DNA of 46,982 nucleotides from a virus. Every line of letters begins with the position of its first letter. Position 1 is the first letter of the stretch. The stretch covers positions 1-46,982 of IMG/VR virus record IMGVR_UViG_3300035698_013319; one strand, given 5' to 3'. Of this stretch, positions 17,821 through 27,213 are shown in pieces. The notes below the pieces were generated by a model that saw only the letters and a program-made list of their open reading frames with translations, was not told the origin of the DNA and ran no database searches. Both the position numbers and the translations under genes were made by a program.

Positions 17821-19242
17821 TTAAATTATAATCCATTCACTACCCGTACATTTAAATGTTAAGGTATCATATTGATTTTCTATAGTAACCGTTAGGGTTC
17901 CATTTATTGTTTCACTTGCATTTCCATCTATAATAACATCTCCTGCTCCTGCATCCATCTTTGTTACTAAAACAGTTGCGTTGGCACTTGCTGCTGGAAG
18001 GGTTACAGTTTTATCTGTTGCCCCAGTAGTCATTAGCACATGGTCATTTGCTTCAGCGGTATAGTTTGAAGATTGTGTTGTTATTGTCGGCATTGCAAAT
18101 AAGGCGGCTGACTCAGATTTAGTATAAGCCGTTCCTATTAGTTCATACTTTGCATCAGAGGCTGACTTTGTATACGCTACATTTTTAAGTTCGTATTTAG
18201 CGTCAGATTCTGTTTTAGTGTAACTATCAGGTATTGCTGCAAAAAATGCATCTATTTGCGCTTGTGTGTAAAACAAGTCTAATATTTCAGGAAACGTTAA
18301 ATTGTAATAGTAATTAACAATAATCTCATCATCTGCACTCAGTGTGTCTAAAAGCGTTATATCACTTCCTGATATGGTAAAATCGAGAGTAGGTGTTAGC
18401 TGTATTCCTCTCAGGGTTACGGTAAACACTCCAATAGGTGGCTCGGAAAGTGTGAATGTGTTGGTGCTTGTGTATTCAAAAAATTCTGACTCTATTATGC
18501 CAAAACCACCCCCGGCTTCTATTGTCGCTAGTAATGCATTTACCTCGGCCCTTGTATAATAATCTAAATCTATAAGTGCAGCTTGAAGTTCTGATATAGC
18601 AGTTGCTGTTTGTAGCCCATAAGAACTTGTAGAAAGTGCTATATTAAACTGATTGGTAGAATTTCCATACGCAAGCACTGCGTCTAAATCTAATATCACA
18701 ACACCTGACTGACCATTTACACTTATTACATTTCCGGAAGGGCTCAATAAAGTAAAATCACTAGGAGCTGAGGGATTGTTATCGTTTAGTTTTAACCAAG
18801 CAGATCCATTATCCTCCTGTATGACCAACACACCTGTGGTTATTATTAAATTTAAACGTTGAGATACATCAGCCACAACTTCTGTGCTGTTTATAAATAC
18901 GTTTGATAGGTACTGCGCAGGTATAGTTCCAGAGGAGTCAAGCGGTGGATAGCCATCAGGCTGTCCTTTCGCCACAGATAATTGATAATCTTCAAGTATT
19001 CTTTCTTCCCAGTACTGCTCATCATCACCCTCATTGGTTCCTCTGCCTAGTGAAACAAGCTTATAGTAGGTATTGGTAGAAATAATAAACACTTCCATTC
19101 TGGTTTTACGCATAGGAAGCGGTATGTTATATCGATCAGTTATCGTAGAAAGCACCAGATAACTAACCTGAAAATCAACATCTTTACCGAGTTGAAAATT
19201 TCTGGCTCCTGAATGTCTAAATCTGGATGCTATATTTGTCAT
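17821..19242 (-). CDS. Tail fibre with YTKxESDAKY repeats
   Basis: The 473-residue protein has an N-terminal attachment-like part, QPDGYPPLDSSGTIPAQYLS (a common shaft start), a beta region (VISVNGQSGVVILDLDAVL), and three successive repeats YTKTESDAKY, YTKSASDAKY and YTKSESAALF at about residues 342-382. These are hallmarks of trimeric phage fibre shafts. A small C-terminal beta domain (TITTQSSNYTAEANDHVLMT) ends the chain. It starts right after the 270-residue fibre gene stops. It probably forms part of a trimeric host-binding fibre. Confidence 0.75.
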   Translation of the reverse strand: MTNIASRFRHSGARNFQLGKDVDFQVSYLVLSTITDRYNIPLPMRKTRMEVFIISTNTYYKLVSLGRGTNEGDDEQYWEERILEDYQLSVAKGQPDGYPPLDSSGTIPAQYLSNVFINSTEVVADVSQRLNLIITTGVLVIQEDNGSAWLKLNDNNPSAPSDFTLLSPSGNVISVNGQSGVVILDLDAVLAYGNSTNQFNIALSTSSYGLQTATAISELQAALIDLDYYTRAEVNALLATIEAGGGFGIIESEFFEYTSTNTFTLSEPPIGVFTVTLRGIQLTPTLDFTISGSDITLLDTLSADDEIIVNYYYNLTFPEILDLFYTQAQIDAFFAAIPDSYTKTESDAKYELKNVAYTKSASDAKYELIGTAYTKSESAALFAMPTITTQSSNYTAEANDHVLMTTGATDKTVTLPAASANATVLVTKMDAGAGDVIIDGNASETINGTLTVTIENQYDTLTFKCTGSEWIII

Positions 19243-20055
19243 TTACGAAACGTTTATATCTTGGTTTTGTTCTGTATTTTCACTTCTGTAAACATAATAA
19301 TCAGTAGTCGCGCCGGCTACTGTTGTATAGGAAAAAAAGTCACCAGTGCCATGCACTTGTACAAAATCAGCCCCAAACCCATTTACAGTAAAAGAAGGAT
19401 TGCCATAAGAAGAAGGGCATGCAAACCAAGCATACTCATCAACTACTGCTGATACAGAAAATGAAACTGACTTGTTTGCTCTTAACTGAGAGTCCAATGT
19501 TGTTTGAAGCCAACTGTTAGTAATTGTTCCAGGATCTTCAGCGCCTCCAAAAAATACAGGCCACTGAAACTGAAAAGTAAAAGATCTGGTTGATGGCGAC
19601 TGCTCTAAAGCATCTCCATCGCTTACTGATAATGTTATTGTTGAATTATCACTTATACCGGCACCTGTAGCGGTAATAATATCATCTCTATCGCCTACAG
19701 CAAGCGTTGGTGAATCTATGTCTGCACCAGTAATTGTCTGCGATCCTGTAGGAATTGTCTTACTAAGCGACCATTCTACTGATATTGATGTAAGGACAGT
19801 GCCTTTTTCAAGTACTGTTACACCGCTAGTTGGCGCAAACGCCAAAGCAACAACAGGCTCATAAAAAATTTCATCTATTAAGTCTCTTAGATTTTCACCG
19901 TTTCTTACAGTTCCGTCATGTAGAACGTCAGAGGTGTTTATCGGCAAAGCTCCACCGGGTCCAGAAGTTCCTGGATCTCCTTTATCTCCTTTGTCTCCTT
20001 TATTTAAAGAAGCGTCTTTTAAGAGTATATATCGTTTTTTAGCTAAATCTCCCAT
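19243..20055 (-). CDS. Fibre protein with collagen-like segment
   Basis: The 270-residue protein carries a short collagen-like run near the N-terminus (GDKGDKGDPGTSGPGG, about residues 19-34), which can trimerise phage fibres. Next come NTSDVLHDGTVRNGENLRDL and an Ig-like beta domain (VLEKGTVLTSISVEWSLSKT). Its ATG shares one base with the stop of the 725-residue gene (TAATG), showing translational coupling. The Ig-like part resembles that of the 376-residue fibre protein (ISDNSTITLSVSDG here, NKTYSATITDG there), suggesting module duplication within the fibre set. Confidence 0.65.
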   Translation of the reverse strand: MGDLAKKRYILLKDASLNKGDKGDKGDPGTSGPGGALPINTSDVLHDGTVRNGENLRDLIDEIFYEPVVALAFAPTSGVTVLEKGTVLTSISVEWSLSKTIPTGSQTITGADIDSPTLAVGDRDDIITATGAGISDNSTITLSVSDGDALEQSPSTRSFTFQFQWPVFFGGAEDPGTITNSWLQTTLDSQLRANKSVSFSVSAVVDEYAWFACPSSYGNPSFTVNGFGADFVQVHGTGDFFSYTTVAGATTDYYVYRSENTEQNQDINVS

Positions 20056-22232
20056 TATACTGCTGCTCTATTAAATTTTAAAACTTGATATCTTGCTTGC
20101 CTTCTATAAAATAAATATTGAGGAGGCCCAAGTCCTTGAAAAAGTGTATAAGGCAATGCGTTTCCGCTTAAGTTTAGATATTCTAATTTTAGCCTAAACT
20201 GAACGCCTTCAGCATTATCTATTTCATTTTTAGGCATTCTAAAGGCAGCTTTAAGCTCAACAACTTTATTTTCAAAATTAGCTATAAAGCCGGTTTGAGT
20301 TTGAATAAGTCTTTCTTTTGTATAAATTCCACCTGTTTGACTAAAATATGCATAAAGCCCAACTCTATAAGGCGCCCTAATGCGATAGCCTTGAGTGGCA
20401 TGACCAACGTCTGCTATACCAATTCCTACAGCTGCATGAACAAGTATTTGAGCATTAGATCCTCCTTGGATTGAGGTTGCTGGTAAAAAGTTACTTGCAA
20501 ATATATTTGTGCCAGAAGTGCCACCTAAAGAAAGCTTATACTCTGACCCGGTAGGATTGCATTCTAACCAAGTATCAAAAGTTGTTGTGTTGAGAATGTT
20601 TAAATAAGACTGATTAAACTCAAGCGCATTTAGCATTCTTGTGGTTCCTTGCGTAACAAAAGAAGAATAGCTTGAGAAATCAGCAGAGCTTCCGGGATCA
20701 CCTTGCCTTCCCTTTACGTTAGAGGCGGCTGCTTTTGTTGAAACAATTCCTGCCGCACTAATGTAATTATTTGCATAAGGTAATGAGGGCGATCCACCAG
20801 AACCTCCTTGCCACCCTAAAAGTTGAACAACGTCTCTATCAGCTCCATCAGAAGTAATTCCTAAAATAGGAGAGTATCCTTTATCACCAGGACTTCCTGG
20901 AGCGCCTGTTATGTAGCCTGCATCTAAAAATGTTGTTCCATTATAAACAACTAAATGACCAGTCATATCTCCTAAATTTCCACCACCCGTTACTGGCATA
21001 GTTTCACTTGTGCGTGAGTCGTTTTGGATATACGCTATCCATTTATTTTTAGCGGTCCATACAGTTCCGCCATCAGCTTTTATCGCTGCAATTGTAGCGT
21101 TTGATGCGATTATAGAAGCGTAAGGAGCGCCAGACTGACCCGTCTCTCCTTTTATATTTCCTACTGAAGTAAAAGTAGATGCACCTGTTTTTTCATACAC
21201 ATCCCATAACTGAGTGTTAATAGCAACATCACCTACTTCTCCAAGCGCTCCTGAAGGAGCAGATCCTGAAGCGTAAAGCTCTATAGATTTCCCATCTGCA
21301 CCTGCGGCGCCGCCTAAGTTTATAGACCAAGCGGTAAAACTTCCCGTGCCTACAAGTGTGTCTACAGTAAATCCTAACGTTGATCCAGAATAACTTGTAA
21401 CAGTTGCCTCTACATAAGCAGCAGCACTTCCTGCAACTATTATTGGCTGACCTACAGTATAAGCCAGACCTGTATCTACAGTAAAACTTTCTGTAGCAAG
21501 TGTGTTTATATTTGTAGAGCTTGTAGTTGCTGATGTTTTATATTTATCACCATCAAGACCATCAACACCCCTTACAGTTGCTCCTTGTTGGGCCCAAGAT
21601 CCTGATGCTTTTAACCAAAATGTAGCAGATGTGTAATTATAATAAAAATCACCATCTACTCCCTCGGATGTAGGATCTATTGACCCCGAGAGAACTTGGC
21701 TTCCGTCAAGTGCACTTAAATCACCAACAGGAGAGCTCGTTGATGAGTCACTATAAAGAGATATAATTCCTGTTGAATAATCAATTCTATGATCTCCTGC
21801 TCGTATAACATCTGTGCCTGGTAAATTATCAGTGTCTCCGTCATAAAGATATATGGCATACGGATTTGTATTACTTACTTTATTCCATACGTTATAGGCA
21901 GCCTTTTCATAAAGAGAACCTATATCATACCTTAAAAGAAAATCTCCAATTTTAGGCTTTGGGCTTCCAAGATATGTAGCGTCTGATCCTACCCATATCT
22001 TTGCATCATAAATCCACTTGTTTATATCATCATTTATGTTGTCTGGAGGAGACGCTGTAACAGTATCTGCCGGATAAAACTTATAATCTTTATCTTCATC
22101 AATAACATAAACAACCATATTTATAAAAGTGTCGCTTATATTCAATAGATCATTCTTGGTGGCAACCGAGAGTCGCTCATCCAAAGGACCTTTTTTACTT
22201 AAATCAAAACCGACTATTATTTCAATTGCCAT
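20055..22232 (-). CDS. Large fibre protein with collagen-like patches
   Basis: The 725-residue protein contains several Gly-rich patches (GEVGDVAINTQLWDVYEKTG, GAPGSPGDKGYSP, GRQGDPGSS), a repeated 'dGdfYyN..t..~w.K.~GsW' element, and a TNPYAIYLYDGDTDNLPGTD segment of uncertain fold. The pattern 'G.~G.~~~~...ts~~~~~a~g~~~Vdtg' is common in phage fibre and appendage proteins. The C-terminal 150 residues are a separate beta-rich head. It overlaps both neighbours by one base (TAATG junctions), so the three genes are coupled and may build one appendage. Confidence 0.65.
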   Translation of the reverse strand: MAIEIIVGFDLSKKGPLDERLSVATKNDLLNISDTFINMVVYVIDEDKDYKFYPADTVTASPPDNINDDINKWIYDAKIWVGSDATYLGSPKPKIGDFLLRYDIGSLYEKAAYNVWNKVSNTNPYAIYLYDGDTDNLPGTDVIRAGDHRIDYSTGIISLYSDSSTSSPVGDLSALDGSQVLSGSIDPTSEGVDGDFYYNYTSATFWLKASGSWAQQGATVRGVDGLDGDKYKTSATTSSTNINTLATESFTVDTGLAYTVGQPIIVAGSAAAYVEATVTSYSGSTLGFTVDTLVGTGSFTAWSINLGGAAGADGKSIELYASGSAPSGALGEVGDVAINTQLWDVYEKTGASTFTSVGNIKGETGQSGAPYASIIASNATIAAIKADGGTVWTAKNKWIAYIQNDSRTSETMPVTGGGNLGDMTGHLVVYNGTTFLDAGYITGAPGSPGDKGYSPILGITSDGADRDVVQLLGWQGGSGGSPSLPYANNYISAAGIVSTKAAASNVKGRQGDPGSSADFSSYSSFVTQGTTRMLNALEFNQSYLNILNTTTFDTWLECNPTGSEYKLSLGGTSGTNIFASNFLPATSIQGGSNAQILVHAAVGIGIADVGHATQGYRIRAPYRVGLYAYFSQTGGIYTKERLIQTQTGFIANFENKVVELKAAFRMPKNEIDNAEGVQFRLKLEYLNLSGNALPYTLFQGLGPPQYLFYRRQARYQVLKFNRAAV

Positions 22233-23362
22233 TAGAATACGAATTTATAGGGTTTACTGTTAATGGTTGTTGCAAGTGTCGTTCTATAAAATGTATAGTT
22301 TTCTGTCCACTCACCTGCTTGCGCGGACCATTTTGTTGACGTTACAGATTGTGCTGATAATCTAGTAAAAGCAGAAGTGACATCAAAACTGTTCTGATCA
22401 AAAATGGTAGATATATTTATGTCATCCGCATCATCGTAAAATCCGAAATAAAAGTATTGATTGGTTCCGTTAAAGGTTACTGTTACCGTTCCTGAAGCGG
22501 AAGCAAGACCAAGATCACCTCTCAATACGTTCGACAAAGAATAGTATGTAGGTGAAAGACCTGCGTTTGATCCGTAAAGAACAGGATAACCAAACACTAT
22601 ATTTGCACTATCTGAGGGAGTATTAGTTCCGTCTGTGATAGTGGCTGAATAGGTTTTATTGGCTGAGACAATAGAATCTGTAATTGTTCCTATTGACTGG
22701 GAGCCTGCATTTATTGTTGTTAAATTTACAGCTGCGTCAAAAGCATCTATTAACGGCTGTTCTGCCGGTGCTGTTAACTCTGCGGCTGTAACAGTTTCTT
22801 TTCCTTTTGCTAGATTAAATATCAAAGGAACTGCAAGTGATTCACCCACTTCTCTGTAAACAGATTGTGGTGCTGTTATAGAAGAAGTATTTATAGAAAC
22901 GCTAACAGCAGGCGCTGCATAAGGCGCATATCCTATTAAATATCTTTTTGGATTTCCTGGTATTTCTGTAATTGCCATATTATCGTAAGCTGGATCTGAT
23001 TCAACTGTTATATCTGCGCTCGTTCCTGGGGCGCCCGCAACGCCTGGAGCGCCGGCAGCACCTTTCGAAAATATTATACTAGGCTTTTCTCTAAAATAAA
23101 GTAAAGGAGCGGTCGGAAAATCGTTTATACCCGATAAACTAACCAGACATGACAGAAAATTATTGGCCGTTTTATAATCTAACCGCTCCGATAACTCTAG
23201 TGCCTTTAATAATATTCGTATGTTGGTAGCTTTCGTCCAATTCTCTTGGTACTTTTTTCTACCGTCGTTGCCATTTTTATGATCTCTTGCAATTTTTAGT
23301 GATAAATCTCCAAGAGCAACATAAGATGTAGAAATAATACGATCAAAGTCTTTGTTTAACAT
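22232..23362 (-). CDS. Fibre or collar protein with collagen-like linker
   Basis: The 376-residue protein has a helical N-terminal part (RNDGRKK-type basic stretch, NIRILLKALELSERLDYKTA), a collagen-like linker (GAAGAPGVAGAPGTS, about residues 101-115), and a C-terminal Ig-like and head region (TITDSIVSANKTYSATITDG onward). The helical N-terminus may dock to the virion and the linker may trimerise. It is 9 bases after the 246-residue gene and is translationally coupled to the 725-residue gene. Confidence 0.6.
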   Translation of the reverse strand: MLNKDFDRIISTSYVALGDLSLKIARDHKNGNDGRKKYQENWTKATNIRILLKALELSERLDYKTANNFLSCLVSLSGINDFPTAPLLYFREKPSIIFSKGAAGAPGVAGAPGTSADITVESDPAYDNMAITEIPGNPKRYLIGYAPYAAPAVSVSINTSSITAPQSVYREVGESLAVPLIFNLAKGKETVTAAELTAPAEQPLIDAFDAAVNLTTINAGSQSIGTITDSIVSANKTYSATITDGTNTPSDSANIVFGYPVLYGSNAGLSPTYYSLSNVLRGDLGLASASGTVTVTFNGTNQYFYFGFYDDADDINISTIFDQNSFDVTSAFTRLSAQSVTSTKWSAQAGEWTENYTFYRTTLATTINSKPYKFVF

Positions 23363-23371
23363 AATTTTAAA

Positions 23372-24112
23372 TTAACAAGAGGAACAAAAATCTTCTACAA
23401 AGCGCATAATTTCTTCAGCTTCTGCCATCTTATCTTGATAGTTTTTAGCTAATGCGCCATTAATTAAGATATCAACCCTATGATAGGATTTGATGTCTGT
23501 GTATTCTTTACAGTCTTTACAAAGACCTGCCTTTACAGCTTCTTGAAGTTCTCTGACTAAACAGTCTTCACCATAACACGTTACAAGGTCATCATAGATT
23601 GTGCTTGCAATAAGTGTTGTGTTGTCTATAAAAGGAACAAACGCTTCATTGTCTGTATAATCAAGTAATTGCCAGTACGCTGTTTCAGTAACAGCCTGGA
23701 CAGAACTTCCCGGCCCATTGTTTTGAATACATCTGTAAAACTGCTCTTCGGAGGCGTCGTAAACAATTGATACATCGCTATCCCCAGAACCTACAACGTA
23801 ATCCACCGCATTGCTATAAAGCGGTATAGAGAGTACGTTAAAACGATACCATCCATCTTTTGCTGTCGGAAAGATCCATTCAGAAGGAACATAGTCATCA
23901 AGATCTGATGACCCTGAAGTATTTAAAGGTGCATCATTGACAACATCAATATAGGTCGGCGTTTCATCAACGTCCATTTTTGCGCCTATAATGTAATTTG
24001 CCATTGTGTCTCTCTCTGCCTCACCATTACCATAAACAGTATCTTCTGTTACTGTATTTGTTGAGCAGTCTGCTTGATACGCAGAAATATGAAAATCATA
24101 AGTTAGTGCCAT
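23372..24112 (-). CDS. Virion-associated protein, CBM-like segment and Cys-rich tail
   Basis: The 246-residue protein has a beta-rich N-terminal half and, at about residues 105-150, VDYVVGSGDSDVSIVYDASE ... QFYRCIQNNGPGSS ... AYWQLL, resembling the 'y..GD.V.y.g..Y.c.~~n.g~.P....~W' pattern of small chitin-binding type modules. The C-terminus is helical with paired Cys (CYGEDC, CKDC, FCSSC). It is the first gene after an intrinsic terminator, so it opens the fibre gene block. It may link the fibres to the particle. Confidence 0.5.
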   Translation of the reverse strand: MALTYDFHISAYQADCSTNTVTEDTVYGNGEAERDTMANYIIGAKMDVDETPTYIDVVNDAPLNTSGSSDLDDYVPSEWIFPTAKDGWYRFNVLSIPLYSNAVDYVVGSGDSDVSIVYDASEEQFYRCIQNNGPGSSVQAVTETAYWQLLDYTDNEAFVPFIDNTTLIASTIYDDLVTCYGEDCLVRELQEAVKAGLCKDCKEYTDIKSYHRVDILINGALAKNYQDKMAEAEEIMRFVEDFCSSC

Positions 24113-24125
24113 AGTATTACAATTA

Positions 24126-24158
24126 TACTAAAAAGGGGTGACATTTCTACCACCCCTT
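24126..24158 (-). terminator. Intrinsic terminator between head genes and fibre genes
   Basis: AAGGGGTG at 24133-24140 pairs with CACCCCTT at 24151-24158 (8 bp, 10-base loop). On the minus strand the stem is followed by TTTTAGTA, as expected for termination after the 401-residue gene. It should lower transcription of the fibre block relative to capsid genes. Confidence 0.75.
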
Positions 24159-24185
24159 CTCCTTTTTAAAATTTATTAAGCTCTA

Positions 24186-25391
24186 TTAAAGAGTTACGGC
24201 ATGTAATACTTCAACTACTGTCTCGAAAACAGATTGTCCTGTATTTGCACCTGTATCGTCAAAAGCGACACCAACCTTATAGCGAGTATTAAATGTTCCA
24301 TTCATTTCGTCCTTAGACTTGTATGAGGGGTTAACATCGATATGGTACGAATCATACGTTAAACTTAGATCAACACCTAACTCAGGGGTTGGTCGTCTGT
24401 TGTCAATTTGATCATAGTATCCTAAGTATGCTTTAGACTTTTTCTCCTTTGGAAGAATGTCGTACTGGGCATCACCTGGTCCTACTGTAGAAGCTGTTAC
24501 CTGAGTAACGGTTGCATCCTCAAGAACACCAGAGGCGCCTGCTAAGAATACAACTTCAGGAGAATCAGCGATAACAGAAACACCTGCTTCTGTAGGAGCT
24601 GTTGCTCCTGCGTCTATTGCAGATGCGTTTGCAATGGTTGCACTTGCGCCTGCGTAAGGGTAATCAAGTGTTAAACTTGTTGTTGTTGGTACAGCAACTA
24701 CTTGGTAGGTACCGCCTCCTAACGTAACAAAGTCTAAAACACCAACACCGTGAGCTGCGGAAGTTGTAACAGAAACGCTTCCACTAACTACCGTGGCGGT
24801 TGCTGAAGTTGCAAAAGCAGAACCAGAAGCATTACTTACAACCTTTGGGCTGTTTACAAACGTAATGTTTGGATCTCTTTGGTTGACAGCATCCACAATT
24901 CCTTTTGCAATTGAATAATCAGTTGCAGCGGCAGTAAGGTTAGAAACCTCAAAAGAACTCTTCTCAAGTCTTTGGTTTATACCGTTGTCGCTTCTTGTGA
25001 TCTTAACTTCAGCCCAATCGTTATCAACAATCACGGGTGTATTCATAGAACCAGAAGTTCCATTGTAACCAATGATAGTTTCTTGAATGGTTGAAGCGGA
25101 GTAAGCTACCTTTTTAGGAAAGCCTGCCATTGTGCTAGAGATAGATATTGGAGGCGTTACAATTGGACCACCATTGGTAGTTCCTAACGCTACAATATAC
25201 TCATCCAGTCCAGCAGCTAAAATCGAAGCATCATTTGATGCTTGAATTAAAACCGTTTTCTGTGTTGCGGGATCGATTCCATAAATTCCTACAGATCCTG
25301 CTTGAAGTAGGTCGGGCGTGGTTGCTGTTGCAGCAGTTCCACTAACACTAGAAGCGTAATTTACGTCTTTTGCTACTAAAAATCTTTTCAT
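24186..25391 (-). CDS. Virion structural protein with Ig/beta insert
   Basis: The 401-residue protein starts MKRFLVAKDVNYASSVSGTA and is beta-rich. In the middle (about residues 200-250) it has VSGSVSVTTSAAHGVGVLDF ... GGGTYQVVAVPTTTSLTLDY, a widespread insert motif in phage head and tail proteins ('tTs.aHG..vgdfV.l.g..Y.V..v.s.t.~tLd.py'). It ends YKVGVAFDDTGANTGQSVFE. It is the last gene before the terminator in the capsid unit, so a high-copy auxiliary capsid or tail hub protein is likely. Which of these it is cannot be told here. Confidence 0.6.
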   Translation of the reverse strand: MKRFLVAKDVNYASSVSGTAATATTPDLLQAGSVGIYGIDPATQKTVLIQASNDASILAAGLDEYIVALGTTNGGPIVTPPISISSTMAGFPKKVAYSASTIQETIIGYNGTSGSMNTPVIVDNDWAEVKITRSDNGINQRLEKSSFEVSNLTAAATDYSIAKGIVDAVNQRDPNITFVNSPKVVSNASGSAFATSATATVVSGSVSVTTSAAHGVGVLDFVTLGGGTYQVVAVPTTTSLTLDYPYAGASATIANASAIDAGATAPTEAGVSVIADSPEVVFLAGASGVLEDATVTQVTASTVGPGDAQYDILPKEKKSKAYLGYYDQIDNRRPTPELGVDLSLTYDSYHIDVNPSYKSKDEMNGTFNTRYKVGVAFDDTGANTGQSVFETVVEVLHAVTL

Positions 25392-25419
25392 TTTTTTTGA
25401 TTTATATTTTTAAAATATT

Positions 25420-26169
25420 TTATTCCTGTTGCGCCTTTTCCATAGATAACTGTTGATAATTGCTTCGCTCCATAGATGCAGCCATATACTGAACCGCTAT
25501 ATCTACAATCTCCTGATGTGTGTGCTCTGGTAAATCGCAACTTACCTCGCCTTGTATATCTTCAACCACTAAATATTTAGATTGACGATTAACCTCTGCG
25601 GGCTTACGTATGTACTCAATATTTAATTTAAGAAGTCTAAAGATACCATCAGTATAGACTGTAATAACGTTATCAGAAATGGTAGCAAGTGGTGATTTTT
25701 CATTGGTTGTTGCAAAGGGATTACTTAGAATAAAATCAACTTGATTGTTTCTAGTTAATCGTATAGGCGAAATATTAGCACTACTCGCATCGCACTCATC
25801 ATTTGAAATAACACTCGCATTCATCCTAACAGAATGATAATATTTTGGATCCAGTGATTCCATGTTAAAAACATAATTACTACCACTAGTTGCAAAGTCA
25901 GCCTCTAACGAACCGTCTAGCTCTTCAGCATCACCTAAACCGTCGTAAACACCTAGCGTTAGCAAGGTTCTTACATCGTCTAGTCTTTTCTGTGTTTGCT
26001 GAAAAGAAAGAGGGTCTGTATTAGAGACATCTAATCTTTGCTTTACAAAAATCTGAATTGCCCTATTGAGCTGAAGATCTATTTCTTCAGCAAGCAAGTC
26101 CTCATAATCATACGATCCTTGTCGTTGAAGTCCTTGCTGTAACATATAGTGCATTTCAGCTATATCCAC
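25420..26169 (-). CDS. Head-tail connector-like protein
   Basis: The 249-residue protein has a helical start (MHYMLQQGLQRQGSYDYEDL), a beta-rich middle and a helical end SCDLPEHTHQEIVDIAVQYM followed by AASMERSNYQQLS. The final 'LPe..h.EIvd.Av.~~~a~~~~~~y' pattern is usual in connector, adaptor and ring proteins that attach beneath portals of Bacteroidota podoviruses. The gene sits between two structural genes, 2 bases from the 337-residue gene. The role is inferred from this pattern and order. Confidence 0.55.
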   Translation of the reverse strand: MDIAEMHYMLQQGLQRQGSYDYEDLLAEEIDLQLNRAIQIFVKQRLDVSNTDPLSFQQTQKRLDDVRTLLTLGVYDGLGDAEELDGSLEADFATSGSNYVFNMESLDPKYYHSVRMNASVISNDECDASSANISPIRLTRNNQVDFILSNPFATTNEKSPLATISDNVITVYTDGIFRLLKLNIEYIRKPAEVNRQSKYLVVEDIQGEVSCDLPEHTHQEIVDIAVQYMAASMERSNYQQLSMEKAQQE

Positions 26170-26171
26170 AA

Positions 26172-27185
26172 TTATTTCGTTTTAACTACGTTAAAGCTTT
26201 TTAATTTTTCTTTCAAAGAAAGGTCAACTTTACTGTTCTTAGGATCTTTTAAGAACTGAACGGACTCTTCTATATTGCTACCGATACGCTCCTCTCCATG
26301 GAGAATTGTGTTACCGATTTTCTGAAGAACGCCCATAGAGATACACTTAACAATAAATGCTTTTGTCTCTAAGTTTGGATCTTCCATAATAGAATTAAAC
26401 AGTTCAGAATCATCTAGAACCTGATCATTCAAGTAAACCTCTTTTTCTTCTGAGTTCATCATTTCAACAAGACCTAATTCTGTATCTGTACGTTTGTACA
26501 GCTCAAGAACCCAGTCAATTTTGTTTTCATTGATAAGATCTCCTTTGTCGTTACGTTGGAAAAGTTTCAAGAAAGAAAGGTTTGCCTTCTTCTTGATTTG
26601 AAGCTTGTCGAATTTGTTTTTAGTTTCCTGGTTTGCATCCTGAATATAAAACTCAAACATCGCTTTGTTTTCTAACTCCTCATCTGTAACGGCCACTTTA
26701 GAACTTTCTATACAGAACTTGTAAATGATAAAGTCTTTCAGATTTGCCTCTGAAGGATTACCATTTGCGTCGGTCCATATTTCGAGTTCGTAACCATCGG
26801 CAGGAACTCGGACACCGAAATCAGCCCAATACTCATCGAGCGCTCTATCCCAATTAGGGGAAGTAGGTTGAACTTGCAAAATCTTAGGCAAATATTTTGC
26901 CTCTTCATCTGCACTAAGTCCGCGGATAATACTTCTTGTACCAACTTTCCACTCAGATCCAATTTTTGTAACTGCATCCTTGAAGCTTTCAGCAGGTAGT
27001 CTGCTACTATTCCTTCGAATAATAACAACCTTCCGGCTTTCTCTTGGTACTCGTTGTAAGTCTGCTTCCATTCTTCTTTCCTCCTTTTGTTTTGGAGTAA
27101 GCTCAACTGGAGCCTTCGGCATTTCTGCTTTTGGCTTCTCTTTTTTTGGAGCTTCTTTAACTCCAGTGTCCATAGTTTCTGTCAT
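26172..27185 (-). CDS. Conserved-looking head-region protein of unknown role
   Basis: The 337-residue protein starts with a Lys/Pro/Glu-rich tail (KEAPKKEKPKAEMPKAPVEL) followed by a predominantly helical acidic body (EEKEVYLNDQVLDDSELFNS). There is no signal, membrane span or catalytic motif. It lies 28 bases after the major capsid gene. Proteins of this size and composition follow the capsid gene in crAss-like phages, but the function is not known to me. Candidates are a minor head protein or assembly factor. Confidence 0.5.
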   Translation of the reverse strand: MTETMDTGVKEAPKKEKPKAEMPKAPVELTPKQKEERRMEADLQRVPRESRKVVIIRRNSSRLPAESFKDAVTKIGSEWKVGTRSIIRGLSADEEAKYLPKILQVQPTSPNWDRALDEYWADFGVRVPADGYELEIWTDANGNPSEANLKDFIIYKFCIESSKVAVTDEELENKAMFEFYIQDANQETKNKFDKLQIKKKANLSFLKLFQRNDKGDLINENKIDWVLELYKRTDTELGLVEMMNSEEKEVYLNDQVLDDSELFNSIMEDPNLETKAFIVKCISMGVLQKIGNTILHGEERIGSNIEESVQFLKDPKNSKVDLSLKEKLKSFNVVKTK

Positions 27186-27213
27186 GTTATTTTAAAGTTT
27201 GTTTTTCTATTTA

